Origin: Strigops habroptila
Lineage: Eukaryota > Chordata > Aves > Psittaciformes > Psittacidae
DNA length: 64,000 bases
Assembly (NCBI RefSeq): GCF_004027225.2
Contig: NC_044289.2
Location: forward strand, 7,119,761 to 7,183,760
Direction: 5' to 3'
The position numbers and the translations under genes were made by a program. This document shows positions 1 to 12,800 of the stretch, piece by piece. Below the pieces are notes generated by a model. That model was not told where the DNA came from and searched no databases. It saw only the letters and a program-made list of their open reading frames with translations. Position 1 is the stretch's first letter. Every line of letters starts with the position of its first letter.

Positions 1-777
1 CGCTACCTCCTAGCTAATAAAACAGATATACCAAACCCTCGACTGTATTACTGTGTGAGTAAGAATCTCTAATCTCATTCATTCAAGTTGGTTCCCACCA
101 ATTTAAAGCAATATTGGAATGACATAAACAAGAAGATCTGGCTGGTTTCACAGTGGAAAAAAAAAATACACTGTGGTGAAAAGTATTTATTATTTTTATT
201 AGTTATCTGCATCACTACAGCACTTGCCAGTCACAATCATGAGCAGAGACCATGTTAGGACTGTAACAAGCAGTCAGTCCCTACTCTGTGAATTATTTAC
301 TCAGAGTATAGGATGGATGACAGACAGCAGCTGGGACAAAGGCAAACTGTGTAGAATAAGGAAAACCAGACAAACAGAAGCCCTTATACACTTTCTGTAG
401 AGTCAGTGTTGTAGATTTCACAGATTTTAAAGCAAAGCTGTAAGAAAGATTTAAATTGAGTACAGTTTCTATTGAACAAGGAGATTTTGCATGCTCACGA
501 GGCAACTTCCTACTCTCGCTTGGACAGGCACACTTTCAGGACAGGCTTTTGAAAGAGGGGGTTCTTTGAAAAACTGAGCCATGACAGCATGGCTCCCTTC
601 AAGACAGGAGTTGACCCTTTATTACTGAGAAAGATAAAAAATAAAAGAAGCAAGAGGGTAGCTTCTCGAGCTATGGTACAGAATGGCCAGAGAAGGATCT
701 CTCCTGCAATATTTTTTTTCAAAGCAGAACTATTTTTTTCCCAGATTTTTCAAATTTAGATTAAAGAAGAAACTAAC
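1..777. other. RTF2 last intron, partial
   Basis: AT-rich sequence with no exon matching the conserved RTF2 C-terminus (a peptide around RSIADSEESEAYKSLF). The open frames here show no coding character. I see nothing else in this stretch. Confidence 0.7.
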
Positions 778-870
778 CTGAACTTTTGGTGAAGATAATC
801 TGCCTCTTTTCCCCAGAGCTGGAATTGATACAGTCCTTTCCATTCTTAGCCCTTGATGGACCTGGAGAAT
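778..870 (-). CDS. RTF2: RTF2 coding exon 8
   Basis: The exon encodes DSPGPSRAKNGKDC, then SSSGEKRQIIFTKSS. The acceptor is CTTCATAG after a long T tract and the donor GTTAGT. It ends in phase 1, so at least one more coding exon is needed, and it is outside the window to the left. Confidence 0.82.
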
Positions 871-3800
871 CTATGAAGAAAAAAAAAAAAAGGAAATCAT
901 CAATCTGCTTCACAACTGAGAAGGCACCACAGAATCTGGAGCTGTGACCTTACCTTCAGTGGTATCTTGCTGAGAAGCTGATTCTTCTGACTTGCATTTC
1001 TTTGATTTCTGAAACAACACAAACAGAAATCTGGTAATGTACCGAAAAGATATACAATTCCAAACTTGTATTTGATAGACACACAACTTCAGTTGTTACA
1101 TTGTTATGTCTTGCACATGGGAATTCTTCCTTCCACCATACTGATCCACACTTTTGATATTATTTCTATATGAAAAAATAACCACCTTAGGAACCTTGAA
1201 GTTACCTTAAAGAATATTGTGCAGGCCAAAACTAAACTGTCTGGATACAGTATTTTGGTTCGTATGTTTTGCTGGGGAGGGTGAGTGTTACCATTATGAT
1301 AATCTGATACTCTGAACCCACATGGCAGGACAGTAAATTGCGCAACATTAAACAGAATAGTTAACTGGAAACAACAACATAAGAACGACACGGAGCTGTT
1401 GGAGCAAGTCCAGAGGAGGGCCACGAGGATGATCAGGAGCTGGAGCACCTCCCGTATGAAGACGGCCTGAGAAAGTTGGGGCTGTTCAGCCTGGAGAAGA
1501 GAAGCTGCGGGGAGACCTCATAGCAGCCTTCCAGCATCTGAAGGGGGCCTACAAGGATGCTGGGGAGGGACTCTTCATTAGGGACTGTAGTGGTAGGACT
1601 GCTTGGGAAGATGCAAAAAGTTATTCTAAAATTTTTAAAAGCATCTGTGGACCAGATTTTCCAAGTTAATCTATATTTGTCCAGATTAAAACACACAAAA
1701 CCCCAAACAACAGCAACAAGAATCCCATTAATAGCTTTGATGACATAAATGCCAAGCTGAAAAAGAAAGCTGTATTAAAGCAGTCATTGGCACTGTTATT
1801 ACAAAAGATGACTGTATACATTCAGAATGGTGTACGTATTTCAAGAAAGCTACACAAACTCAAAGAAAATAAATAAATTTAAATGTGTTATAAAAATTAG
1901 GAGAACCTATGCTGCCAAGAATATAGTTAATGCTAGAAGGAAAAAAATGCTCTACCACACGTTGCTGCAAAGCTTAGCCAGAAGGTGGTGGCAGAGGGTT
2001 GTTATTCTAAAAAGCGAACTCCTGGTCCTCCAGCGCACATGAAAAACCTCTTTTCAGAGTGCTTTACAAAGAAAAGTTACCTTCAGTAGCTGGCATCTGA
2101 ATTATGAGATGCTTTTAAATATATGTATGCATATATATTATATAGAAGTAATATATATTATATTTCATTATGAGATGACATAGTTGAGCTTGAATAAATT
2201 TTTTACACTACTGCAAGCTGTGCCTTCCTTATAATTTGTGTCATGAGTATGAATAAAAGGAGTTTGTACTTCATGCTCCAAATACAGCTGGTTCCCTTAG
2301 GCTGCTCTCCTTGCTGAAAGAAGCAATCGAGGAAGATAACTGAACAGCAGTGCCAACAGACCCAAAACTAGAAACTGTCTTCCAATATCAGGACTGGAGC
2401 TCACAGATCTTGGATTAAAGTGAATGGTGCCAGTGACAGCAGAGAAGACTGGTTCTAGATGCAAAAACATCAGCTTGCGCAGCAAGGCACAACAGAATTG
2501 CAAAAAATCACAGGAACTTGAAGATGAAATGCAAGAGGCCTGCCGAGAGATTTGCAAATACTGTACCTGCCTGTACCGTAAGTCTCCACTGAACAACACA
2601 AAAAATATCTGCTTATTCATCCAAGGCATATAGAGCCCCAAGACCAAAGTATGATTTCCTTTTGTCTATCACCATGAGTGACTGTGCCAACACTGTAAAA
2701 GATAACTGGACACCACACTTACATGGTACTTCTTTGTTGCGCATAAGCTTTGTTCCAGCTTTCAGACTATTCCAAATTACTTGAACCAAAGCTATAGTGC
2801 TTTGTTAGGGCTACCTTCCTAATGAAAATTGAGTGCAATCAACCACTGCTTTGGGGGCTGATTACTCATCTACTGAGATCTCCAATATTCTATCATCAAA
2901 TTATCTGTAAAATTCTTTCAAACATTTAATTAGAAAGTACTGGGGAAAAAAAAACCCACAAACATCTGAAGAGACAGCATGAGATTTACAGTACTGCTTT
3001 TATGCCAAAAGCTATAGGATGCTAAATAGAGAGGCTATAAACACAGAGGAAAAAGAATAGCAAGATTTCTATGGATAAGCATTCTTTTGTTGTATTGCTC
3101 AGGCCTGGGCTGTATTGATGTATAAAGACTCTATGATGAGAAGGAATTATGTGCTCACAGGAAAGTAAACAAGTATTCGTTTCAAAACGATCTAGGAAAA
3201 CATTTGTATGCCATCTAATCCTACAGGTGGGCAAAATCAAGTGCAGAAATAGGGGTGAGATGACCAACCTCCATCTAAAGTCTCCATGGCTGAAAGTGTC
3301 AGATTCATGCTCTTGAGATTCAACCAAACCTGTCTGCGCTCTGGACCGAGTCAACACTGAAGTTTTTGCTTGCTCTGTCATCCTTCAGAGTAGCAATGCC
3401 AGTTCAGAAAAACACAGCAATGTTGAAAAAAGTCCCTTACACAGAACTTTCATTTGACAGTACAGTACCACAAAACAACTACTGCTTCACAGAGTAGTAT
3501 ACAGTAGAGCATTGAGGAGATTGGCAACTTTATTTCCATGGCATTTTGCCTCATCAGATTGAAACCAAAAATAAATGCAAAGACCTCAACATTGTGGTAG
3601 GAAGTAGCATCACCAGTAATCACCCAGGACTGTAAGAACCACAAAGCATGTAAAAATTTCTTAACAGTGGTCTTACAGAATCAGACCAGGAATGAACATA
3701 CCCCAGTATTGTTTCTGACACTGGCCTCAGAGGATACTTTGAGATCAAAAAACTAATAACCTGCCATCAGGTTAAGATTTTGCTCATTACTAGAATTAAC

Positions 3801-6800
3801 TAATACAAGCTCTCTTTGTTTCAAGAAAGACCTGAAGTATAGCTGGCATTGAATTCTGCCATCTTCAGAGCACTACACACTGCTTGCTAGTAAAAAGACA
3901 GTTTCAGTACATACAACTTCAATAAGCTATTAGCAAAATACGCACACAGTCCCATTACTTTTAAAAGTAGCACTGAAGTACAACACAGCTCACTGAGTAA
4001 ACCCTTCCATCTGCATAAAGGTTAGCAAAGCTATGCAACCTAAGAGCAGATTGCATTACAGGCAAGAATTCTTTCAATTTTGTTTTAAACAACATATAAA
4101 AATATTACCTTTTCTAATTTACTTTTAAGTCTTCTATCCTCCATCCTTTTCTTCAATACTTTCACATCTTCTTTATTGCCATTAAGGATAATCACATCTT
4201 CCTCTTGAAAGGGAACACCACACTTCAAGGTTAAAAAAAAAAAAGGACAAAACTAGTATTATTTTTAAGGTCTGTATGCTGGCTAACCTTTGTTAGAATT
4301 AATACTGTGTTTAAACTCTCCAAGGAGATCTCCAGCCCTTCCACTTGCCGCTGTGTTTTTTCTGATAGTTCTTTCTGTTTTAATACAGTCTAACACATCT
4401 TCTCACTTAAACATCCAAGGGAAAATCTCAGCTGATTTTACCACAGAGCAAAATAATAGCAATTGACACAGAGCAAAATAATAGCAATTGACAGCACTGA
4501 TCTTGAAAAGTAGAATAAATACTCATCTTACTAGTGAATTGTGAACTTTTGATAACCAATTTAAAAGCAGCTCACATATCAATCTGCACAGCAAATTCTA
4601 TAAGAAAAATATATAAGAAAATATTTTGTTCTTCTCCAAAGCCCTATTCCATTAATAACGAAAATTGCATATTTATTTCATTATCAGTCACAACACTTTT
4701 AACTATTATTTTTTTCTTTAAAGGAAAGGTCCCATTCCATCCGTGGGTTCCTTGTCTTACTAGCATTAAATGTACAGTGACTAGATTAAACAAAGTAGTC
4801 CTAACTACAATCTACTCAATTTTCTGAACCCCATAGGTAAAACCAAAACACTAAAGTACTTCGACATAATTTTTTAGTTATGAATGCATTTCATGAAGAC
4901 CTAAGTGTTATGCCATGGATTTGTCTTTCAACTTCTCAACACGAGGAACAACAACTGATAGGAGCAGTTTCTTTACGCTGACTAGGAACAATGCCAAAGG
5001 TGTTATTCCCCTACATGCAGAGCAGAGAGCACGAGGGAATTTTTCTCCCCAACAGCTAGGCAGCAAAACCTGTTTTGTTTGGATTTTTTTTATATTTTAA
5101 AAATTTTTTTTTAAATTACTCTGGGGATGAAAAGGGGTCATAAAAGCAGCATTAATCATTAAGCCAGCCTTGCCATCTCACTGTCATTCATCTGATCTAT
5201 TAAACTCTGCCAAGTTTCAAAGTGTATTTATAATTAATCTGGATAACGCATGTAATGTGGTTCATGTAATTCCCCATTTGCTTTCTGGTTGAAGACAGAA
5301 ATGTTTCACTATGCACATTTTCAATCAGTTGGTGAAGCCAGTACATTGACTATAATGTTCTCTAAGATCTCAATTTCTTTTCTTTTTTTTTTTCTTTTTT
5401 GTTATTTTGTTAAATCCAGAAGCTTTCTGTTAATCTGGACGATTAGTTAATAATCCTGCCTCTGTCATTGCTCTTCTGTTTTCTAAACAAAGGTTTGCAG
5501 TAGGAATTAAACAAATCAAAGGACATATGGACAGTACTTTGACTGCAGTCTGCGGTGATAAACACATTTATTTAAATGAACACATTCGTTTAAAAATTTG
5601 AACACAAGTGGTCAGTTTTGCAAATTTAGAAAGATTGTTCCTTCAGGTTAAAGTCTTCTGGGGTATATGTTTGATATCACAGGGTCTCCCTTGCTGTACC
5701 TTGTTTATATTGGGACATTAGCAATATATGAAGGTACTTGCTGTAGTTCCTTGATGTTTTTGTAGCACCCTGAATAGAAGATATTTCTAAATGAGACTGA
5801 ACTTGGAAACTACTCAGGAATGGACAAAAGCATGAGACAAGCAGCTTGCAGATCTGAACGCAAGATTCGATCTGTAATTGAAGAAGAGTGGGATGTTATC
5901 TGAAGGAGATGCTGAACAAGCAGCAAGGTTTTTGTCTAAAAGGCCTTCCAGAGTCCAATTCTAAAAGTGCATTCAAAATTGTTTATATCTAAATGGCTTA
6001 ACAGGCTCACATCATGGAATTAAAGGCTGTGCAAACATGATCAAAAAGTCTTCAAAGTATGACAGTCATAAATTTACGTACCCTACATATTTCATGTGTA
6101 TATACATACACACACAATGTCAACTTAAAAAAAAAAGTAAACAGAAAACAACCCAAAGATGTAAAATTATAAGATTAAAAGTATTATGAGCTGTAAAAGA
6201 CATATTAGCTTTGATATAAATATAATCTTTTAAACTTAAACTAGCAAAAGAGATAGCTAAATTACTTTTTCAAATAATGAAGACCTAAATTTCAAGTCAT
6301 TTCAATCTGGTAGGATAGTTTCTTATCTTTTAGAGAATAAAACATGAAACTTTTTTTAGCAATAATGAAATCTTAGTTTAAGATGATTTCCTGAATTCTA
6401 AAGGTTACATTTGCTTCTTAAGTTTCAGCTATATAAGACAATAATTGTACCTTATTTCTTGAGGTAAACTACTTTTGACAGTGAACTTAGGGTTTTTTGG
6501 TACAGCATCTAAGAGGTAGTTCCATCCATGACTACCCCAGTCTTAATACAAATAAACAGGCAAGTATGTTTTCATATCTAGATGTTTACAGTAGTGTAAT
6601 ATTTGACAAACACAATTTTTGACATTGGCACCCTACTCAGACATACAATGGGTCTAACAGTAAATGATAACTTGGGAGAAGAGAAGGCTGCGTGGAGACC
6701 TCACAGCAGCCTTCCGTATCTGAAGGGGGCCTACAAGGATGCTGCGGAGGGAGTCTTCATTACGGACTGCAGTGGTAGGACAAGGGGTAATGGCTTCAAA

Positions 6801-9800
6801 CTTAAGCAGGGGAACTTTAGATTAGCTATAAGGAAGAAGTTCTTTATCATGAGGGTGGTGAGGCACTGGAATGGCTTGCCCAAGGAAGTTGTAAATGCTC
6901 TATTCTGGGCAGTGTTCAAGGCCAGGCTGGGTGACGTGGTTTAGTGCGAGATGTCCCTGCCCATGGCAAGGGGGTTGGAACTAGATGATCTTAAGGTCCT
7001 TTCCAACCCTAACTATTCTATGATTCTATTACTGGAAAGTCTCCTACATACTAATTCACAAAACGCAAACTTTCACGCAGCAGTTGTAGCACCTACTACA
7101 AAAACACTGTCCAAGCAGAAGCCTCTATTCACAGACCTTCCCTTTGAGTCAATGATAATTTTGTAACTGCCACACCTGCAGCTGTGCCTTAATTTACTTT
7201 GAGGTTTTCTCTCTATTTTTGACCAACATGCCATTTTTATCAGAACATGTCCAAAATACACCAGCCTTCTTACTTGTTTTCAGAACCCCAAACCTTCCCA
7301 ATTCCAGTAAATGTCAGATGCTAACTTTTCACTTATTAAAAGTCTTTCACTTATCAAAAATCTTTATAAAAAGTAGTATTATTCTGTTTCAGAATGAGGT
7401 ATCTCATTTATCTTTTAAGCTTCCAACTACTAGAAATGACCAGAGGCATTTCTTTGCTATACTTATTTGCTGCAAACTGGAAAGTTTCAGCAGGCAAACA
7501 GTTAAGAACTGGGGGGAGGAGGAGGAGGAGGAGAGGGTTGTTTCTTTCCCGGTTCTCATCAGCCAGCATGCTCAGTTAGCAGTGCAGAGGTTAAAGCCTC
7601 TGAGGTAAGGCAATATTATTTATAATCATCAGCAATGTACTCTACATACTTGAAAGTCTGATTTCGGTCCTTTAAAGGCTGTCAGAGAAAGAGTGGAAAC
7701 AGAATTTAGAGAAGCTCAAGTTTTCACTCATTACTGTGAAGCAGAGGACATTTCTGAAGCCAAACAGCATTACTGCAGAATAAATATGCTAAGCACTGCG
7801 GGAAGCCAGATGAAGCCCTAAATGAAAACATTCCCGTTAATGTTTAACCCCTTTCACTTACACCAGATCTCCACACAAGCGACAGAATGAAGAATGCTGA
7901 CTGACTTCTGCTGAAGGACAATGGGACTCTCTATTTATTCTTATGATGCTGCCGTCTCCTGGCTAATTTCATACAAGGTAAGACTGGATAAATTAGATTG
8001 TAGGGCTTCAGGTTTTTACTATTCCTTTATCAAAACACATTTTTATTTTTGTAAAGTGACAAATATTTTCACTTCAGAAATATTTAATTCTTATATTTAT
8101 AGAAATATTTAATTATTTCACTTAAAATAACTCTGCCATAAGGTTAATATTTTGTTTCTTTTTTACTTTGTCATAGAGGTACTGTATGATGGAGGTCATT
8201 ACTACTGCTGCTGTTTGCATTATAAAAATCACAATACTTAGGCATACTTGTTATGCTCTGTTCAACTTCATTTTTTTACAGCCCTCTAACTCAAGGGTTT
8301 AAATAGCTTTCATAGTATTTGCTTGGAATTGTTATAAAGTCAAATACACAAGAAAAAAAAAAAAAATGACAGGAAAAACCTCTATAAATCTGTTGAGTGT
8401 GTATCAGTAAACACCAATACAGTATTTTTAAGGAAGAATAATGTTAAATTTCCAAGGCAGTGTTAATTAGGTTTGATGAAGAAATTTTGTTTTACTTGAT
8501 ATGTCACAACACAGAAGCAGACTCAGCAACTTCCCCAGTCTGAAGCAAAAAAGCAAAGTAAAAAGCAGTTAAAAGCACTGATTTTTAACATTTAGTTTTT
8601 AAAGGACTGAATTAGTATTCACTTGTTCGTAAAATGTCTACGCTAATGCCTGCATGAACCCCTTTCAGACAAAAAACAGACATAAAATATTTGGGAAGGA
8701 GGAGTTAATACCTTTTAACCATTTCATTAAAAGATGATGTATTCCCAAATTGTTTGGTTCACTGAATTATGAAGTTATACAAACTATATTTTAATCTAAG
8801 CTTTAATATTAAGCAAATACAAAGCTTACATTTTAATCTAAGCTTTAATATTAAGCAAATACAAAGAGTACAGACAAAATAGAATATTTACAGGTGAAAT
8901 GATACAGTCCAAAGCACTATGGCAGGAAGAAACTGTGTATTATAAAATGATTCGTTACTGTGAATTGCAGAGCAAAGTACATAGCTAATGGGGTCTGGAT
9001 TAACTGAGATGATATTTCACGGGCTTCTTTTCAGGCATAAACGTAATTCCATTTTTCTCCAGTTTACCTTTTTAATTGAGATGGAAAAGCTTCAGCTTAC
9101 AACAACAATTTTCTGTTAAGTAATATCAATAACAGCAACCACGAAGTTGCTTGAAAATCCCTACAGTGTCAAACACTACTCTCAGCACTTCTAAAAATTA
9201 AGACAACTTCATCCTCCAGATTTAGAAAATGTCTGTAACATAGAAAAGGTTGAGTTTCAGAGAGATTCTGATAACAATAAATACCTATAATGGCACTCTT
9301 GCATAATAAAACTAAAAGGCAAGATAGTCACAGACTGGGTTACGTCTGGACAGTGGATCTTCTCAACAGTATGACATCTTGCTCTTCAAGGGCAGGAGGA
9401 AATACAGTAGTGTAGTCCTTGACAGGAGACAATAGCACAGGGGCTGGAGGATTCTTCTAAGTGGCAAATTTCACATGCAACAGGACTAACAGCGCCAATT
9501 CTAGCTCTAGATCTGGTAAAATCCTAACAGAAAGCCAGCGCTTTCATTCTATAATATATCGTGAGGATAAAAGATGCCACGTTCTGTTCTCTTAGGCAAG
9601 GCTTCATCATCTAGTCATTCCTCAGAAACATATTAACAGTGGAGAAGGAATTATTTCTTCTTACCTGATAACGGGGTGTCTGTGTACTTTCATGCTGCCA
9701 TATAAAACACAGCTTCTTGACGCCTCATGGTTCAATAGGAAAAATCCATAATAAACACTTAACAACCTGAAACATCCCTGGAAGCTATTGTCTGAAGGGT

Positions 9801-12800
9801 AATAAAAATCTAAATGTATGACACAAACAGCTTGATTCCCCAGGGAACTATCCTTTGCAACCTGTCCACAAAGATGTATTTAAGGAAAAAACCTGATGAG
9901 CATGCTCACCATCTATATCATCATGTATAGATGTTCCATATTCTAAGCAGGTATAAAGTCCCAGATATTTCTACAGCTGCCCAGTGCCTTCAGTGTAATT
10001 TTTATGTCCAGAATGAACCTTCCTTGTGACATACCATAGGGATCTCATCACATTCATGAATTCAGAGCAATCTCAATGCTCCTCCTGTAATTAGTTTTTC
10101 TGACTCCAGGTCCATAAAAATCTGTGCTTCCCTAACAGACACTCCCTCTCCCCAACTTCTGCTGCTGGGTACGTAACAGCCCATATGCAAATCTGTCCTC
10201 GGCTCTGGCAGTCAGCTGGTAGCAGGCTGCAGCACTGGCGTACTTCATTTTTACTGCAAACCCCTGGCTTCCACCTTTTGGTGGCATTCCTTTTCTCCTC
10301 CTTTCTGCACAATACTGAAAGGTTGACATGGATTTGATTTACTGAAGCTTTTCTTCAAATGGATCAAAGACTCACATCAAGCTTGTTTACTCAGTAAACG
10401 CATCCCTTGGGAGCCATGAAGAAAAATATATTCTTCTGGGACCTGATTTCCTGATGTTTTTCTTTGGCCTACTCATCCAACACAGACTGACGAGCACTGC
10501 TGGTAGAACATACAGGCAAAATTGATGAACCTTCCACCTAACATACAACTCCACTTTCTGGAACGCTAAGTGGAAAAGAGGCATTCTTCCAGCATGAAAT
10601 CCAGTGCATACCAGTAAGGACAATTAAATAAATACATTCTTTCCCAACAGCCTAATAAGATTTTAAAATTGTGGTAATATAGAGTATCCATTCTCTTGGT
10701 TCAAACTCTATTCTTAATGCTTTTAAAACTCTATGCCTCATTTCTACTACTTAAACTACAATGCTGTCTCTATTTTCAAGTTTCTAAGACTGATGTATAC
10801 TGAGTTTTCATTAAAAGAATTATCTTCTTCTTTCTAATTAAAACCCTAGAGCTTTCTAACCACAACAGCATTCTTTATAAACAAAGATTGTTCTCTCTCC
10901 CTATGTAAAACCAAGTATGTTGTGATGTTGACAGCTGCAAAGCATGAAATATTTACAGGTGAAATACAAATTTTATTAAACAAATTCATTGAATAAAGGA
11001 AACTAATTTCTTAATTTAACTCTTATGATTAACGATAGTCAACGGACCCTTCCTCCACCCCTGGTATTTTCTCTAGGAAGTTCTATACCAAATGCTTCAA
11101 GGATAAAGCCTCCATGTAATTGCTGTGGGATTCAGGTCTGCTGCACTCTCATTCTTCTGACTTTCAATAAGGTAAACAGGAGAAAAAAAATCACAATGGA
11201 AAAACTCCTGTGCCTATACTGATGTAAATTAGTTATCTCAACGCTAACCCTGGCAGTGATGTACTTATCTCTGGATATGCACATATGCTAAAAATAAGAA
11301 ATGATTGTCTGCATGTTCTGTTTTCCAAAGCACTAATATAAAGATGTCAGAGAAAAAAAAAAAAATCTCTCAAAGAGTTAGAAACATTTGCTGCCTGCAT
11401 AACGATAAAACCCAGTGTATTTTGTGGATTACGTTTTAGTCTCTTCCTTTGGTTTGTTTAATAAATTTTCTGCTGATTTCATTTACTTAATTCTGGTCCT
11501 CTGGGAGAACTTAAGGTTTCCTAGGCCTTCAGGAAATCTCAGCAGCAGCCGTCCCCAGCACACAGTGTTCACACATCTGCCCTATTCTAAAGCTAGACCT
11601 TGACCAACCCACGGCACCGGACTCGCCTACTGACACATACACGGCCTCAGAGGAGAAGGTTGTATCCAATGGGTTAGCCCTCCTTGATCAACTAATGAAG
11701 CATAAAAAGCCATTTTGAGTTCTTTGGATAATTTTGTTTGTCCTAGAAAGACTGCTTTATGGCTGTGCAAGTACCATATCCAAGGGCTGAGTACACTGCA
11801 GCATGAGCAAGCGCACAGAGAGTTCCTCCTAGTGACTGGAAAGAGTAATCTCAACATTTAGATACATCACTAACATGTCATCTATTAATAAATTATAAAA
11901 GGTTCTCTCCCTCTTTCTATCTCATTTTTCCTTTCAGATAACCTGAACACTTAATTCAACTACAATGAGAAGACAGTATCTGGAAAATAAAAGATGAACC
12001 CACTTGATGCAACAAAATCAGGATTTTTACTGTGCATTGCTGTCTGCATGTTCATCTACACTTTCATCTACCTAAAGGATACAGTTTCTGAAGAGCCAAA
12101 TGAACAAAAATTTAATGTAAATATAGCAGAGTGTGGTTTTTACCCAGATGAGCTTTGTTCAGCTCTTTTTGTGGGGAAAACTGCTGCCTTTAAAATTGGA
12201 AACTCTTGTCAGAATACCTACCAACCTAAAACACTCAGCTGCGTTCAGACTTCGTGCAACTGCTCCATGGTTTTGAAGACTCTGCATTTTATCACAAGAC
12301 CGCTGTCAGATGAAGAAGGGAATTTCTCCTTGGCATACATTATTACAATTCACAAGGAGCTGGAAATGTTTGTAAAGCTGCTAAGAGCTATTTATATGCC
12401 TCAGAATATTTACTGCATACATGTTGATGAAAAGTCACCACAGGATTACAAAGCTGCTGTACAAAACATCGTCAATTGTTTTGAAAATATTTTTATTTCC
12501 TCAAAAAGAGAAAATGTTGTTTATGCAGGATTTTCAAGATTACAAGCTGATATTAACTGCATGAAAGATCTAGTTCATTCCAAAATTCAGTGGAATTATG
12601 TTATTAATCTATGCGGTCAAGATTATCCCATTAAAACAAACAAAGACATTATACAATACATCAAAAGTAAATGGAATGGTAAAAATATGACTCCTGGGGT
12701 AGTCCAACCACTTCATATGAAACACAGGACACAGATTAGTTACAAGGAGTATGTACATTCTGGAATGTCATATGTGTATCCAACAAAGAATATAAAAGCT

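Larger units (their letters stand above)
1009..4108. other. RTF2 intron 6
   Basis: AT-rich intron with one CR1 fragment at 1383-1605 and an (AT)n-rich stretch near 2115-2165. No exon or RNA gene was recognised. Confidence 0.7.
4223..11937. other. RTF2 intron 5, left part, upstream of GCNT7
   Basis: AT-rich sequence that holds a CR1 (6670-7030), two short tandem duplications (4442-4491 and 8788-8866) and a (GGA)n run near 7511-7537. Untranslated 5' exons of GCNT7 may lie here. One candidate ends at the strong donor AAG/GTAAGA at 7977/7978. Confidence 0.65.

Noticed and set aside
3022-3381. 119-codon minus-strand frame starting at an ATG in RTF2 intron 6
   Set aside because: No domain, no splice context and AT-rich composition. 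It does not fit RTF2 exons on either side.
6603-6944. 113-codon plus-strand open frame
   Set aside because: It coincides with a CR1 LINE fragment, so it is a remnant of the element rather than a gene.
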